This document shows positions 43,108 through 54,071 of a stretch of 64,000 bases of DNA, one piece after another. Below the pieces are notes generated by a model. That model was not told where the DNA came from. It ran no database searches and worked only from the letters and a program-made list of their open reading frames with translations. The stretch's first letter is position 1. The number at the start of each line of letters is the position of its first letter. Where the stretch lies: NCBI GenBank assembly GCA_018105865.1, contig CM030833.1, positions 30,368,640-30,432,639 on the forward strand. Reading direction: 5' to 3'. The position numbers and the translations under genes are program-made. The DNA is from Metaphire vulgaris. Its lineage: Eukaryota; Annelida; Clitellata; Crassiclitellata; Megascolecidae.

Positions 43108-43702
43108 AAAGTGCTAGCCATTCACACGTCTGCCAATACCATTCTCTGTAGTTTTACATCAAAAGTGCTTGGCATTCAGAATTTTGCCTGTGATAATCTC
43201 TATTGCGTAAATTGGACATTTTAAAGGTCATTTTTAAACTACAGAGAATGGTATTGGCAGACGTGTGAATGGCTAGCACTTTGACAGGTAAGTGAAGAGC
43301 ACTGCTAATCGAGGTTTTTCAAAGATTAGGCCACTATCTCTTGTAGATCAAAAGTGCTTGGCATTCAGAATTTTGTCTGTGATATTCTCTAATGCGTAAA
43401 TTGGACATTTTAAAGGTCATTTTTAAACTACAGAGAATGGTATTGGCAGACGTGTGAATGGCTAGCACTTTTGACAGGTAAGTGAAGAGCACTGCTAATC
43501 GAGGTTTTTTCAAAGATTAGGCCACTATCTCTTGTAGATCAAAAGTGCTTGGCATTCAGAATTTTGTCTGTGATATTCTCTAATGCGTAAATTGGACATT
43601 TTTAAGGACATTTTTAAACTACAGAGAATGGTATTGGCAGACGTGTGAATGGCTAGAACTTTTGACAGGTAAGTGAAGAGCACCTGCTAATCGAGGTTTT
43701 TC
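43108..43702. repeat. ~190-bp tandem repeat with a long palindromic arm
   Basis: A unit beginning 'atcaaaagtgcttggcattcag' starts at 43158, 43347 and 43538 (periods 189 and 191). Within the first unit, 'agtgctagccattcacacgtctgccaataccattctctgtag' (about 43110-43152) is the reverse complement of 43232-43280. Later units carry only the second arm. Units are nearly identical, indicating recent amplification or homogenisation. Confidence 0.95.
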
Positions 43703-43721
43703 CTACTCCGATGTTCGTCTG

Positions 43722-43893
43722 CAGTGTTTAATCTACACTCCTGGACTCCGGGGTGGGGGAACTGACAAAGCCGGGTGGGGGAATTCAGCTAGGGGCTGCT
43801 GTTAGTTGATGTAGTATCCCAAAATTTCCAGGGGGAATTTGACATTTCCGGGGGGAGGGCAATTTCCTTCCGGAAACGGCCTAGATTAAACTG
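43722..43893. mobile_element. MITE with CAGTGTTTAATCTA termini
   Basis: CAGTGTTTAATCTA at the left and TAGATTAAACTG at the right form imperfect terminal inverted repeats around 172 bp with G runs and C runs. It matches the truncated copy at 6836. Confidence 0.8.
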
Positions 43894-44031
43894 TTCACCA
43901 GGTGGCAAGGTGTGGACATTAATTCGATAGACTGTTTCTTCAGTCCTATTGTTGCACTGTTTGACTGATGTGACGTCACTGCTTTGTAAGGCCTATACAT
44001 GTACGTATATATGCATGTGTATATGCATACA

Positions 44032-44037
44032 TTTATT
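44032..44037 (-). terminator. Poly(A) signal for the ZIP transporter gene
   Basis: TTTATT on the plus strand is AATAAA on the minus strand, 47 nt downstream of the transporter stop codon. Confidence 0.6.
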
Positions 44038-44083
44038 TATGTGGCGCATCGTGTATCTATGGTTTTCAACGAGAAACTAACTT

Positions 44084-45137
44084 CTAGTGGTGTTTCTTCG
44101 CAACATAAAACTCCAAAAGGACGACAGCGGAGAATCCAAGGACAGCCGTGAGAACCTTTGCCACGCTGCCTTTGTCCTTCAGCTGCTCCGGAAAGACTTC
44201 GAAGAAAGTGACGTACAGGAAGGTTCCGGTGGCCACGCCCTGCATCCCCACCCGGACAAGGTCAGTCCCCGACCCGCTGGTCGACCAACGAAACTCGGAC
44301 ACCGCAATTCCGACGACCACTCCGAGCGGAGCCATGGCTGCAAGGACGACGAGAGAGATAGCGGCTAGCCGAACGCTACGATAGCTATCGGCGAAGCGAA
44401 CGCCGACCGTAAACGATATGATAGCCTTGTGCATCAGCACCGCTCCGAGAAGGGTCAGAGCATGGTCGGCGCTTGACTGCAGGCCCAGAGCCAGGCCCTC
44501 GAAGACCGTGTGGGTTGACAGTGCGACCAGGAATACGAGAGAGCGAAGAATCTGCACGTCTCCATGGAGACCAGAGACGTTGTCGTGACGACGACGGGAG
44601 CGACTTTCGGGTGACGCGTCATCAGTGGCGTTGTTCACGTGACTTCCGGTAAAAAGGCTTTTCATCGAAGTCCGTCGACGCTTCCTCGATTCCGGATTCC
44701 GAAACAGTTCCGTATCCATATCCGGAACCGGAACTGTCCGAAGTGGGGTCAAAGCGTCGAGTCTCCTGCTTCGTTTCCGATCCGTTGTTTCGCATCGACG
44801 CCCGCAACTGCAGGACGCCATGTTCAAACAGCAGGACGACGAAAAATCCGACGCAAACGATTAGCTCCGGAACTGGAAGAGACGCTTCAGCGACCACCGC
44901 CTCGACGTAGTCCCTCCTGACGTCCGGCAGAAGATGGACCATGGTGGTGGCAAGAAAGACGCCGCCTGCGAAACAGCTCAGCCAGTCGACGAGCGCCTCA
45001 GCGGCGGCCGATCGCTCGGGGTTGGAGGAGCGGTCGACAAGGCGCAGGAATGTCGCCGGAAGAAGACCGAAGATTATGACGACAACGAAGAGCGAGAGAG
45101 CGCCGATCAGCTTGGCTGTCCATGACTCCATGCTCAA
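44084..45137 (-). CDS. ZIP-family zinc transporter (SLC39A1/2/3-like), frame broken
   Basis: Imports zinc into the cytosol through about eight membrane spans. The N-terminal part (45137 to about 44650) reads MSMESWTAKLIGALSLFVVV, then spans with LSCFAGGVFLATTMVHLLPD, the H-x-L-P-D end of ZIP TM2, and a third span FVVLLFEHGVLQL. The C-terminal part, in the +1 frame from about 44670 to the stop at 44084, holds LVALSTHTVFEGLALGLQ, the diagnostic TM4 metal site (H...FEG), LLGAVLMHKAIISFTVG (TM5), and the last spans ending VLLEFYVAKKHH. The two frames overlap at 44622-44827 in the variable cytosolic loop, which reads as a Ser/Arg-rich linker in both. So the locus is one transporter gene with either a one-base insertion (AAAA or TTTTT runs lie at the spot) or a very short intron. 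Apart from this it has no introns. Pseudogene is possible, but the spans look intact. Confidence 0.85.
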
Positions 45138-47535
45138 AAGATAAACGTTCAGTAAAACTCGGGTAGATAGGCCTATACTCAGAAAACGAGACCGAGAATA
45201 TGTTCAGTTAAATGTTCTTCTAATTCGTGGCTGATGGCATAAGTAAAATTCTTTAGTTTAGGAGGTTTTAGTGTAATAAAACTAGCCGCATATAATGTTG
45301 ATATAAAGTAAAAGCCATATTGGTCTTATGCAGACCTCACCTATTCCCGCTCTAACAATGAATGAATGAATAATATTGGTGGCCTCAAGCAACAGTGTCA
45401 ACAGCTATTGATCCTTAAGATCGCAAACATATGTATGCATTATATGCATACACGTAAGTGCGTTTGTTTGCTCGTGTGTGTGTCTGTGTGTGTGTCTGTG
45501 TGTCTGTGTGTGTGCGAGTGTCATAACACAGCGTCGGATCACTTTTGTTTGAAATCAATTCTAGCAGATGTCCACTGCACCAGATTGAAACGATGAGTGA
45601 TGCACTACTAGCAGCACTAGGCCTAATACCAACTGTTTAACTTAGTTCTTTTAGGCCTATGTATTCGAGACAAAATCAAGCGCTATATAAGCCTATAATT
45701 TTACCATGTTGAGATTCCCCACAGATATATTAGGGTCACGGATGCACCTAATCCCGTCTCGATGGACCGGTCGTGGGATTTGGGCAAACCCCCGTTGAGA
45801 AATAGGGAGGCGGCACGATCGAAGAGAAAAGGGCCTCTGCGTGAATGAGCGAAGAACTAACTGCTTGACCTTTTGTTCGTTGAAGACTTTTTACTCGAAA
45901 ACATGGAGGGCGCCACAAGCCAAATATTGGGTGGGCCAACATGGCCTGTTTGAAATTAGACAAGCAAGGACTAGTGCTACAGTAGGCTATAGATATGCAA
46001 AAATTCAGAAGAGTTATTAAACGAATTAAAACCACATATTCTTGTGTCCCCATCTTTGCTGTGTCAAACCGTACTAGAATTGTCAATATATTATGTCTCA
46101 ATTTTTTTATAGAGCTTTCGAAATGCCACAAAAAAGAGCCATTTGAAACGACACTATACAAAGTCTTTCAGAAATCTATTCTCTGTCAGGTTTTAGCCTA
46201 TAGACCACAAATATATTATACAATTGATACCCTGTTTGAAATTGGACAATGCTAGTGCTACAGTAGGCTATAGATATGCAAAAATTCAGAAGAGTGATGA
46301 CACGAATTAAAACCATGGAGGCCCCACAAGCCAAATATTGGGTGGGCCAACATGTCTAATAGGCCCTATTTCAGAGTCAAGACAGCGCAGCTAGAAATTC
46401 TTGCCGTTACGATCAATCGATCATTGAAAAAACACAGTTGCATGGTTATATAAATATAATAATTTTGAATGGTCTTCCACATCTGTGACATCTCTCTTAT
46501 ATATTTGGCAATATTATGCCAATACATTGGGGATTTGGGTTATTAGTTCCAAAAAGCATTGTAATTTGCCAATTAAAATTGGGTGGGCCAAACACATTGT
46601 GGCCCATTGGGCCTAAATATTGGGTGGGCCATGGCCCACCTGGCCCACCCTGTTGCGCCCCTCGATCCATGCTCGAAAATGTCGATGTGTTCCCTATTCT
46701 GGACCTCTGGCTCCGCCACTTGGCTATAGCAGGGAGTCTATAAGACGCCCTGGATATAGTTTTCAGTGGCGTCGCCAGGAATTTTTGGTTGGAGGCAAAA
46801 AGGGCTAGTGTGTCAGATTCCTTACCCACCCTCACCCCCTCCACAGAAAACTTTCTCACCGGATTTGCGCGAATCTGGTAGGTGGTCTGGGGCAGGTTTG
46901 GCGGCGGGCAGTTGCCCCCATTTCCCCCTCCCGTGGCGACACTAATGATAGTTATAGACTTATAGTCATAGTTAGGCCTATAGTTATAATGCCAATCATG
47001 TAATTTCCTGGAACCAGTTTTAAGCGCTGATCAGGTTTCAATCGATGGTAGCCTACCCCAAATCCATTCGCAAAAGACCAGGTCATTCCAGAGATCAGTC
47101 ACCTTCAGAGTGGTAAGCAGCGAAACAAACTATGATGGAGACTATGAAGGAGTATCCGACAGAAAGACGGTACTTTTAACACAGGCTAACTTATGCTCCT
47201 TAATCCTTATTAGCCACTTGAAGTAGCGTTATTATTATTATTATTATTATTAATATATTGTTATTGTAGTCTGCCTGACAACACTCAATTCGTTTAGATT
47301 TAAGTCATTTAACACATAAAGGAAATGAGTTCTAGATTTAGGACATCCAGAGGAAAACGTTCTCTGACCAGTTTCGACAGTTTTAAATATAATGAAATCT
47401 GTAGCGGGCTGTCTAAATTCGGTCCAAGTAATTCGGAAGACACCATTAGACCATTAAATATTTCGGCCTTTTACTTACTTGCGTGAGACGCCATTTATCT
47501 AGCGCTGTATTTCGACCAATAGCAAACACGGGAAG
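45138..47535. other. Intergenic: ZIP promoter side, repeats, 5' flank of 48-kb gene
   Basis: Holds the upstream region of the transporter, dispersed repeat copy C (45902-46351), related GGGCCAAC-rich sequence at about 46516-46690, a degenerate CAGTGGCGTCGCCAGG MITE-like segment (46765-46946) and a partial SINE-like copy near 47035. The short GT-rich run near 45470-45520 is a microsatellite. No gene is supported. Confidence 0.6.
45902..46351 (+). repeat. Dispersed repeat family 'GGCGCCACAAGCC', copy C
   Basis: Begins catggagggcgccacaagccaaatattgggtgggccaac and repeats its own start near 46315 (ggccccacaagccaaatattgggtgggccaac). Matches 6935-7392 over most of its length. Confidence 0.87.
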
Positions 47536-47617
47536 ATGGCGCGGGCGCCCATGGGTGCGATGGCCGAAGGCCCCTGGGGCCCCTCCGAGTGGGCCCGGGT
47601 GTCTAAAGGACCCATCG
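47500..47617 (+). promoter_or_regulatory. Promoter-proximal region and non-coding first exon of 48-kb gene
   Basis: A CCAAT box (gaccaatagc) at about 47514-47523 is followed by AAGATGGCG at 47533-47541, a typical YY1/initiator-type TSS element. An ATG at 47536 opens a frame of 27 codons to the strong donor GTGAGT (from 47618). Joined to the acceptor at 48031-48032 the frame ends after three more codons, 16 nt before the main start at 48064. This makes it an upstream ORF of about 30 codons unless another exon intervenes. Confidence 0.55.
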
Positions 47618-48063
47618 GTGAGTGACCACGATGAGTGGGGGACCTGTCATTGAAGCGCCGAAAGTGGATGTCGCCAACCTAATGAGTTCAGTGTGGCGAT
47701 TTATTTGGCGCCATCGTTTAATTAAGTAGCCTAACAGACATCAACGGGAGTTTAAACGGTTTTGGATGTCATTTTGATGAATTTATATTGAAATTGTAGC
47801 GATCTGACAAGTGCATGCAATATAAACTTATTTTCTGCAAGTTAGTAAAATTTCATGATTTATGTAGCACTTTAAAAAGTAGTGCCGTGCCGTAGTAGCC
47901 TGATATGACGTTTAATTGGAGCTAGGGCCGCAATAACTGTATTATTTATTTTAAAAGAACTTGATTGCTGATTATTTGTGTGATGTGGAATGTTAAATTG
48001 CATTTGCTGATATTTACTCTGTTTTGTTTCAGGCTTGTTATGATAGTTTTGCAAATCTGAGTA

Positions 48064-51000
48064 ATGATGATACGAAGAAGAGTGGAGAGGAAGGCCAAGT
48101 TGGTGGCCACAGTGCTGTTTAAGGAGATGGCCAACGTACGGGACTGGAATTCAGACTCTCAGAGTATTTCAGTGAAACGAGCCAAGCAGGTTAGCTCATT
48201 TGTTCTCATTTGTTTCAGAATTATTGAGTTGATTAAAAAACTAGGCACTTAATTTAATGTTTAATGACTGAAGTGAGTAAACCTTAGGGCTTCTGTGAGT
48301 ATCGAACAGCCTTCACAATCTTCAGATCTCCACATCAATATTGTTACCACTCTGCTAACTTCCCGTCTTGCAACCTTACATGCTGCAGTTGAAATCTGGG
48401 TTCCGGCTAAAAGCATTGTCACATGACTATGTGAATGCCATTTATATATGACTTCAGTGGATTCTGTCCACCACTCTACCCTTATTTTTCAGTGTTTAGG
48501 CTAAATAGTGGCAGCCAAATGTTCAACTCAATTGAAAGACTTTGATAGCATTGCTTTGTTTGTGATTGCATTCGTGTTGTGACACACACAATTGTTTTAT
48601 AAGTATTTTGTACTGTTTTTTTCCATTTAAGGTTTCTAAGTCTATTGCTGCAATGCGGGCAGACGTTATGCATTCACGTCCAGAGGTCACCGTTGCATTT
48701 AGTGATGCTCCACACTTCAACTCATTCATGAAAATGAATGAAAAGGTTTCACCAGGTACTGTGCCAAGACCCGTTCATTTGAGACCTAGTCGGAAGTGCA
48801 AGAAAAGAGTTGATTTGAGTGCGCATCAGCTGAGTGTTGCATCGTGTGTGAGAAAAAGCATAAAAGCATCATCCACAAAGTCAAAGGAAAGAAAAGATGT
48901 CAGCAGACGATCTGAAAAGAAAGAAGGTGTCAGAATATGTAAACCGTTAAAGCAAGATGTCAGAGCGCCCCAAATAATAGGATCATTACCTAGTAAACAT
49001 GCCTGCAAACTGGAACAAAATTTGGGTTGGAAAACCGGGTGCAGAACACCCAAAACACCGAGCAACTCCCCAAAGAAATACGACGGTGAACTGTCTAAAA
49101 AATTAAGCTTTTCAGTACGGATAGAAAATGGCAAAATATCTTCTGCATGTGGCTTCACATCAAAGATTGAAGACACCGTTATACCGCTGAAGAAATTAGT
49201 TGTTTCACTCAGAAATGATCTAGGACAATCGTCACGGATGATCCCACAAGGATTGTCGACCACATTGCTTGCGGACAGGTTCATCATCTCAAGAGAGTTG
49301 AAGGATCCTTGCTCCATTACTAGCACAACACAATTGCATGGATATAGTGGCAATAGAAATGCTGATGATAGAGCTTTAATTAAGGAAATTTTTCCTGCAT
49401 ATGATGTTACAGAAAACCGGTTTCCAGATGGTAAAAGTTTTGCACCGAATTCTTTGCCATTTCATGAAAAGCGTAAAATGGAACTTTCCAACAATTTTTT
49501 CAAAAGTAACACTGGAAAACATCAGTTGGATGCGTTTGCCTTTGGTGACGTTTGCGTGAAGCTGACAAAGCTTGATGAGAAAAATTTGGTGAGTGGTGAA
49601 ACCAAGTGTAGTTTGGAATTCCAGAGGCCTTCCAGTACATTCTCTTCAATTTGTAATCCTGCCAAATGCACTGAAAGTGCATTCGTGTGGAAGAAACAGA
49701 GAAATGCGCACTTGACTGGTGGTGATTTGGTTGCCTACCCAACTGGTAGAATGGAAGACTTTTTGAAAATTATCGGGCTCATGAAGAAATCTGAAATTAA
49801 GAAGTCTGATGTCACTGCAAACAAACTTCACCGTGAGGCAGGAGGCAAATTACGTCGCTTTCTTAAACCACGATTGATGTCAGAAGTGGTTTACCGAAGG
49901 TCAAATGCTGCAAGTGGTGTTTCACCAAATGGAAATTTTATCAGGCGTGGAAAGGATTCATTCTCAGGCACCATTAATGGTGCTTCTTCCAGTGTCAAAG
50001 GCAAAGTCAAGTCAAATCCAACATTCCGAAATACTGCTGATAAAATCGCATTGTTGGAGAAGCAGCTGAAAGAAAATAAGCTGAGTCCGGTGATACTTGC
50101 CGGAAGACTTTCAGCTGACTACAATTTATCAGAATTTGAAAGTAATAAGTTTGATTCAAAAAGTGTCGTTCTGGATTTGGCATTGGAGTCTGCTTCAAAG
50201 GACAAGTTGGTTGCAACAGATACAAAGAACGGTGTACAGAAAACGCTAGATGTCCATTTGACTGCTGTTTCAAAGGCACTCACAAGCAAAAGTGGCAAGC
50301 AGACACTGACAGACTCAATATGTCAATCGAGGAAAAGAACCAAGGTTTGTCTATCAGTTATTAATTATAACAGGTGCTCTAATTTTGAATAATTTTAGCT
50401 CATAATCTTATTCTGTGATTGCAACATGCTCTGATATTGAACAGAAGCTGAGTAATTATTGTAACTAGGTTTTAAGATGGTATTATATTAATAATGGGGA
50501 GTGATTTGACCTTAGCTTACATGATTCTCATTTGAATTGTATTTTTTGAACGTGTGTCGTTGATGCTGCGTGTTTTAATTTTTTTTGCAGACTGTGTCTT
50601 TCGTTTCCATGACAACTGCTGTTCAAAATCCTGATCATTCAAACACAGATGAATACAAAAAACGTCAAAAGTGGGAAGGCGATTTTGAAAGCGTTAAGCA
50701 AACTCCGTCTAAACATCTTCCTCAAGAAGATGATTCAATGCTTATCGAATTGTCCAACAGTCCAGCCTCGATTGATGGTAGAGCAAAATCTGATCACTTT
50801 AGTGCTTCGGATGGTGTTACAGAAATGAGAGAAACATTGTGGAAAGGGGGAAAGATGGCCACTGCACCTCACTTGAAGAACACTTCACATTCGAGTCATT
50901 TGACTTCTGTGGGATGTAAATTGTCTATCAGGGCTTGTCAGTTGTCTTTACGAAAGACAGACCGAAAGAACGAAACACGGAAAGAAACTTCATTCAAGCA

Positions 51001-52206
51001 TTTAGAGCACTTAAAAGTAAAGACTTCAATCTATGAAAAGAAAATGACAAAGCAGAAGGACAACGAAAAATTATTCACATTGGCTGCCAATGACAATGGC
51101 GTCGATAAGCCTCTCAACTCTAAGCTTGGTTCCTACGTATTACTCTCATACTGGTAAATTATTTCTTTTAGGAATCGGTTCTTATTTATAAAATGAAATG
51201 GTTTTTTGAGCTAAACAAATCTTCCTTTAAAAAATAATTGTGATTTATGACCAACTTCTCTGAAACCGACTATTTGTAATGAATATTGTTAACTCCTTGA
51301 CTGGGGATCCCGGATATAACTGTCCATTTTACATTGAGTTACAGCTGAATACACTGTTAAGGGGTTAAATAAAAATTTCTAAAGTAAATTATTTTGTATA
51401 CAGAGGGTATTTTAAAATATTTTATTTTTATTTTAATTAAAAGAAAATCAGTATCATTTTCATCTGGCTATTTTGTCTTTTAATTATTTTATGGTTTAAT
51501 ATTGATAGAGGTGTCGATGGGAAATATAGAAAGTGATTTTTATTCCTCATTTGCTATTTGGTGTTTACCAATCTACAAGTTTTTGTGTTTCCAGGAGCAA
51601 GGAGGCTGACTGCATTGTGCCGCACATGTGTTCTGTTTGTTGGGTGAACGATCACATGTACTGCAAAAACATGAAACGAACCACGAGTGACCTGCCTGCA
51701 ATCGGTGGCTGCATTCATTACATTCCGTGTTTCCATTACATGCAGCAAGACATGACAGCCACTCACCAGCTTCCGAGTGACGCGAGATGTCACTTCGAGT
51801 GCCACAGGTTGAACTCTGCATCAGCAACTGGTGATGGAGAACTCCAGGAGAATCTGGTTGGCAACACTGGAATGACAAGGATTTGTTTTGTCAGGAGGAA
51901 ATGCTGCTCTTTGACTGGGAGTCACCTTCCGTTTTGCAGAGGGAAACAGAATACCCCAAAGTCCAGTTGCACAGTGTTTGCTTGGCTGCCAATTCGGTGG
52001 TTTTGGAAGAAGTTGATACCAGAATTTTGCCAGAAGAGTTTGGGTCTGAGGTGTTTATCGAAAACCCAGACAGTGATATCTTGGTTGAACTTGGGTTATT
52101 GGAAAATAGTCCACGTTCAGCTCATCTTGGCACGCAAAGACTGGAAAATGAAAAGACTGAACCAACGAACAACATGCAGAACTGCGGACGAATTCTGTTC
52201 AGTTGA
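48064..52206 (+). CDS. Uncharacterised Lys/Ser-rich protein with Cys/His-rich C-terminal part
   Basis: I do not recognise this protein. CDS model: join(48064..48189, 48632..50344, 50591..51153, 51595..51856, 51895..52206), 2976 nt, 991 aa. The start is the first ATG after an in-frame stop in an exon beginning 48033. Exon 1 ends VRDWNSDSQSISVKRAKQ; the 1713-bp exon continues VSKSIAAMRADVMHSRPEV. Residues 40 to about 800 are basic, Ser/Thr/Lys-rich and probably disordered, with clusters such as RPSRKCKKR. Exon 4 is followed by a Cys/His-rich stretch (DCIVPHMCSVCWVNDHMYC, later ARCHFECHR) that could bind zinc. After it the plausible frame changes: the acidic C-terminal part (EEMLLFDWESPSVLQ to NCGRILFS) lies in another frame. 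A 38-nt GT-AG segment, 51857-51894, would join them; a sequencing indel is the alternative. Without it, the exon 5 frame stays open to 52237 but with poor, Cys/Trp-rich composition. Composition suggests a nuclear or chromosomal protein; that is a guess. Confidence 0.72.
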
Positions 52207-53545
52207 GGTCACGAGAGGGTGCTTGATGCCAAGCTAGGTTTATGTTGCCTTCAACAAATACTATGGATTCTCACATTGCAAATCGGTTGGCTGTTCATCT
52301 CCTGCCAATGAGCTAGTATTGTAGCCGTCATTGCTAAATATGATATGGCTCAGTAATGTTGCTGTCAGCCGATTGCCAGAGCAATTGCAACTGTTGATTG
52401 AAACTCACAGACGTTAAGAGGAAGTATTTGTTACTTGATCTCAACTGGTTCAGAACTCTCTGAAGTGTGCAGTTCTCAAGACATTGTGGCTTCTTCTCAG
52501 CCAATCGGTGAATTAAAGTTGATAAAACCAGTTGTCGTGCCCTGCTTCTATACGTTATCTCCAGTGCCAACAGTATATGAGTCATTTCCCTTTATGCCCG
52601 CCCTTTCGTCACACAATCCCCACATTGTCTCTCATGTCCAGCTCATCATCAATAGGCCAGTTCCTCCGACTGCTGATGTTGCTAATACGCCTAAACCCGT
52701 TATAACTTATTCATGATGCAGCAACTTGCCCAACATTATGCCCGAGATGATGATAATATAATCTGTTACACTGTATATTGGAACGCCTTGACCAACCAAT
52801 TGGCGCCGAGTTTTTTATCTTGGCGATCTTCAGTCACATCTAGGAAGCGACTTGCTCCTCGGAGAGGTGTTGTGTGTATTGCCGAGGCAGGCAGGGAGGC
52901 GAGAGTAATAAGTTGAACGTAGACCATTTACATACTTTGGAAGAAATCCTTGAAGTGTGGACATGGTTTACATGGTGTGGGTTTTATGTTGTTGTCAATT
53001 CATATTCCTGAATCTGCTCGTTAGTATGTACGCTGTTGTAAACAGCAGAAGTACAATCTTTTGGTAATGAACTTGTAAGTATAAATACAAGGAACCAGCT
53101 GAATGAATACTGTGCTAAGTTACCTAATTAGTAGTTGACATAGTCAAAATGCATTTTTATTACTGTATTTCAAGTTGTCATTAAATGTCTCATTCAAATG
53201 TCTTGTATTCAACTTCTTGATGTCAGCGTAATTTAAGGTGCAGTTTTAATTAACATTTCCTCAGTTAGGTCTTTATGTAGGTTTGACTATTAGTCGCTTC
53301 AGTTCAGGTATTTGATGCTGTAAAATTTATGACTGCGTTTTGAAGACTATTTTATTTGTTGTCAGTGACATTTATTTCTTATTTGTTTTTAGCTTTGAGC
53401 AGAATTTTTCCCAAATGGTTCTGTGATCTTGTTTAGATGAAAAATCTTGCAACTTGTGTAATTGCTGGAAATTCTTTAAATCTTTGTAAATGTCTCTGAT
53501 TTAACTTTAAGTTTGTCTGCTTTGTTCTAGTGCACTTGAAATAAA
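52207..53545 (+). other. 3' UTR of the 48-kb gene
   Basis: AT-rich with no supported coding exon; it ends at an AATAAA (53540-53545). A 96-codon frame at 52435-52716 has no splice support. Confidence 0.6.
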
Positions 53546-53552
53546 GTTTATT
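53540..53552. terminator. Back-to-back poly(A) signals of convergent genes
   Basis: AATAAA at 53540-53545 (plus) serves the 48-kb gene and TTTATT at 53547-53552 (AATAAA on minus) serves UBE2M. It is the first minus-strand AATAAA I find downstream of the UBE2M stop. Only one base separates the two hexamers. Confidence 0.7.
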
Positions 53553-54071
53553 GACCTACAAAAGTTCCTGCTTTGTGAAACAGTAGAGACCATTTCAAAA
53601 TCACACAGAAATCTTTAACATTCAGCAGTTTTTCAATATTTCTCATCAGTTAAACATGTTAAAATTTACAAAACACAGTGAAACAAGAGATGGAAGCAAG
53701 ACAAACCCATTCAGAATAGCCAAAGAAACGTAACTGAAGAGGCCAAAAAATATCTACATTAGAGTTTGCTTAATTTACTAGGAATTGACTATACATTTAC
53801 AGATTGGCAATTAGAAGTTTCCGTGGTGGAGCAAAAGCAACAAAAGTTACATTATGCAGCACATTCACGGTTCCAGATTGTCCTGTGAACAAATCTACAA
53901 TCGATTCTGTGCGGCTTCTTGAAACGTTCTAAAATCTAGAATATTCCTAGAGCAGCGTGTAACGTAACATCACATAATTGCCAAACAGCATGCGAATATT
54001 TATAATTGTCTAGCCCTGTCTCAATTTACGGATGACCCACGGACGACTCAACGAAAGAACAGAGGGAGAAT

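Noticed and set aside
43158..43702. CRISPR-like or other short repeat-spacer array
   Set aside because: Units of about 190 bp are contiguous with no unique spacers, and the genome is eukaryotic.
46765..46946. CAGTGGCGTCGCCAGG segment as a complete MITE
   Set aside because: Its right end (ggcgacacta) is only partly complementary and no 8-bp duplication is visible; probably a decayed relative.
50007..50279. Minus-strand 90-codon frame and similar frames inside the 48-kb gene
   Set aside because: Antisense shadows of the 1713-bp coding exon with no splice or family support.
51857..52237. Frame continuing from the Cys/His exon to 52237
   Set aside because: Although open, it is Cys/Trp-rich and looks like the shadow of the acidic frame. 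I preferred the join across 51857-51894 but cannot prove it.
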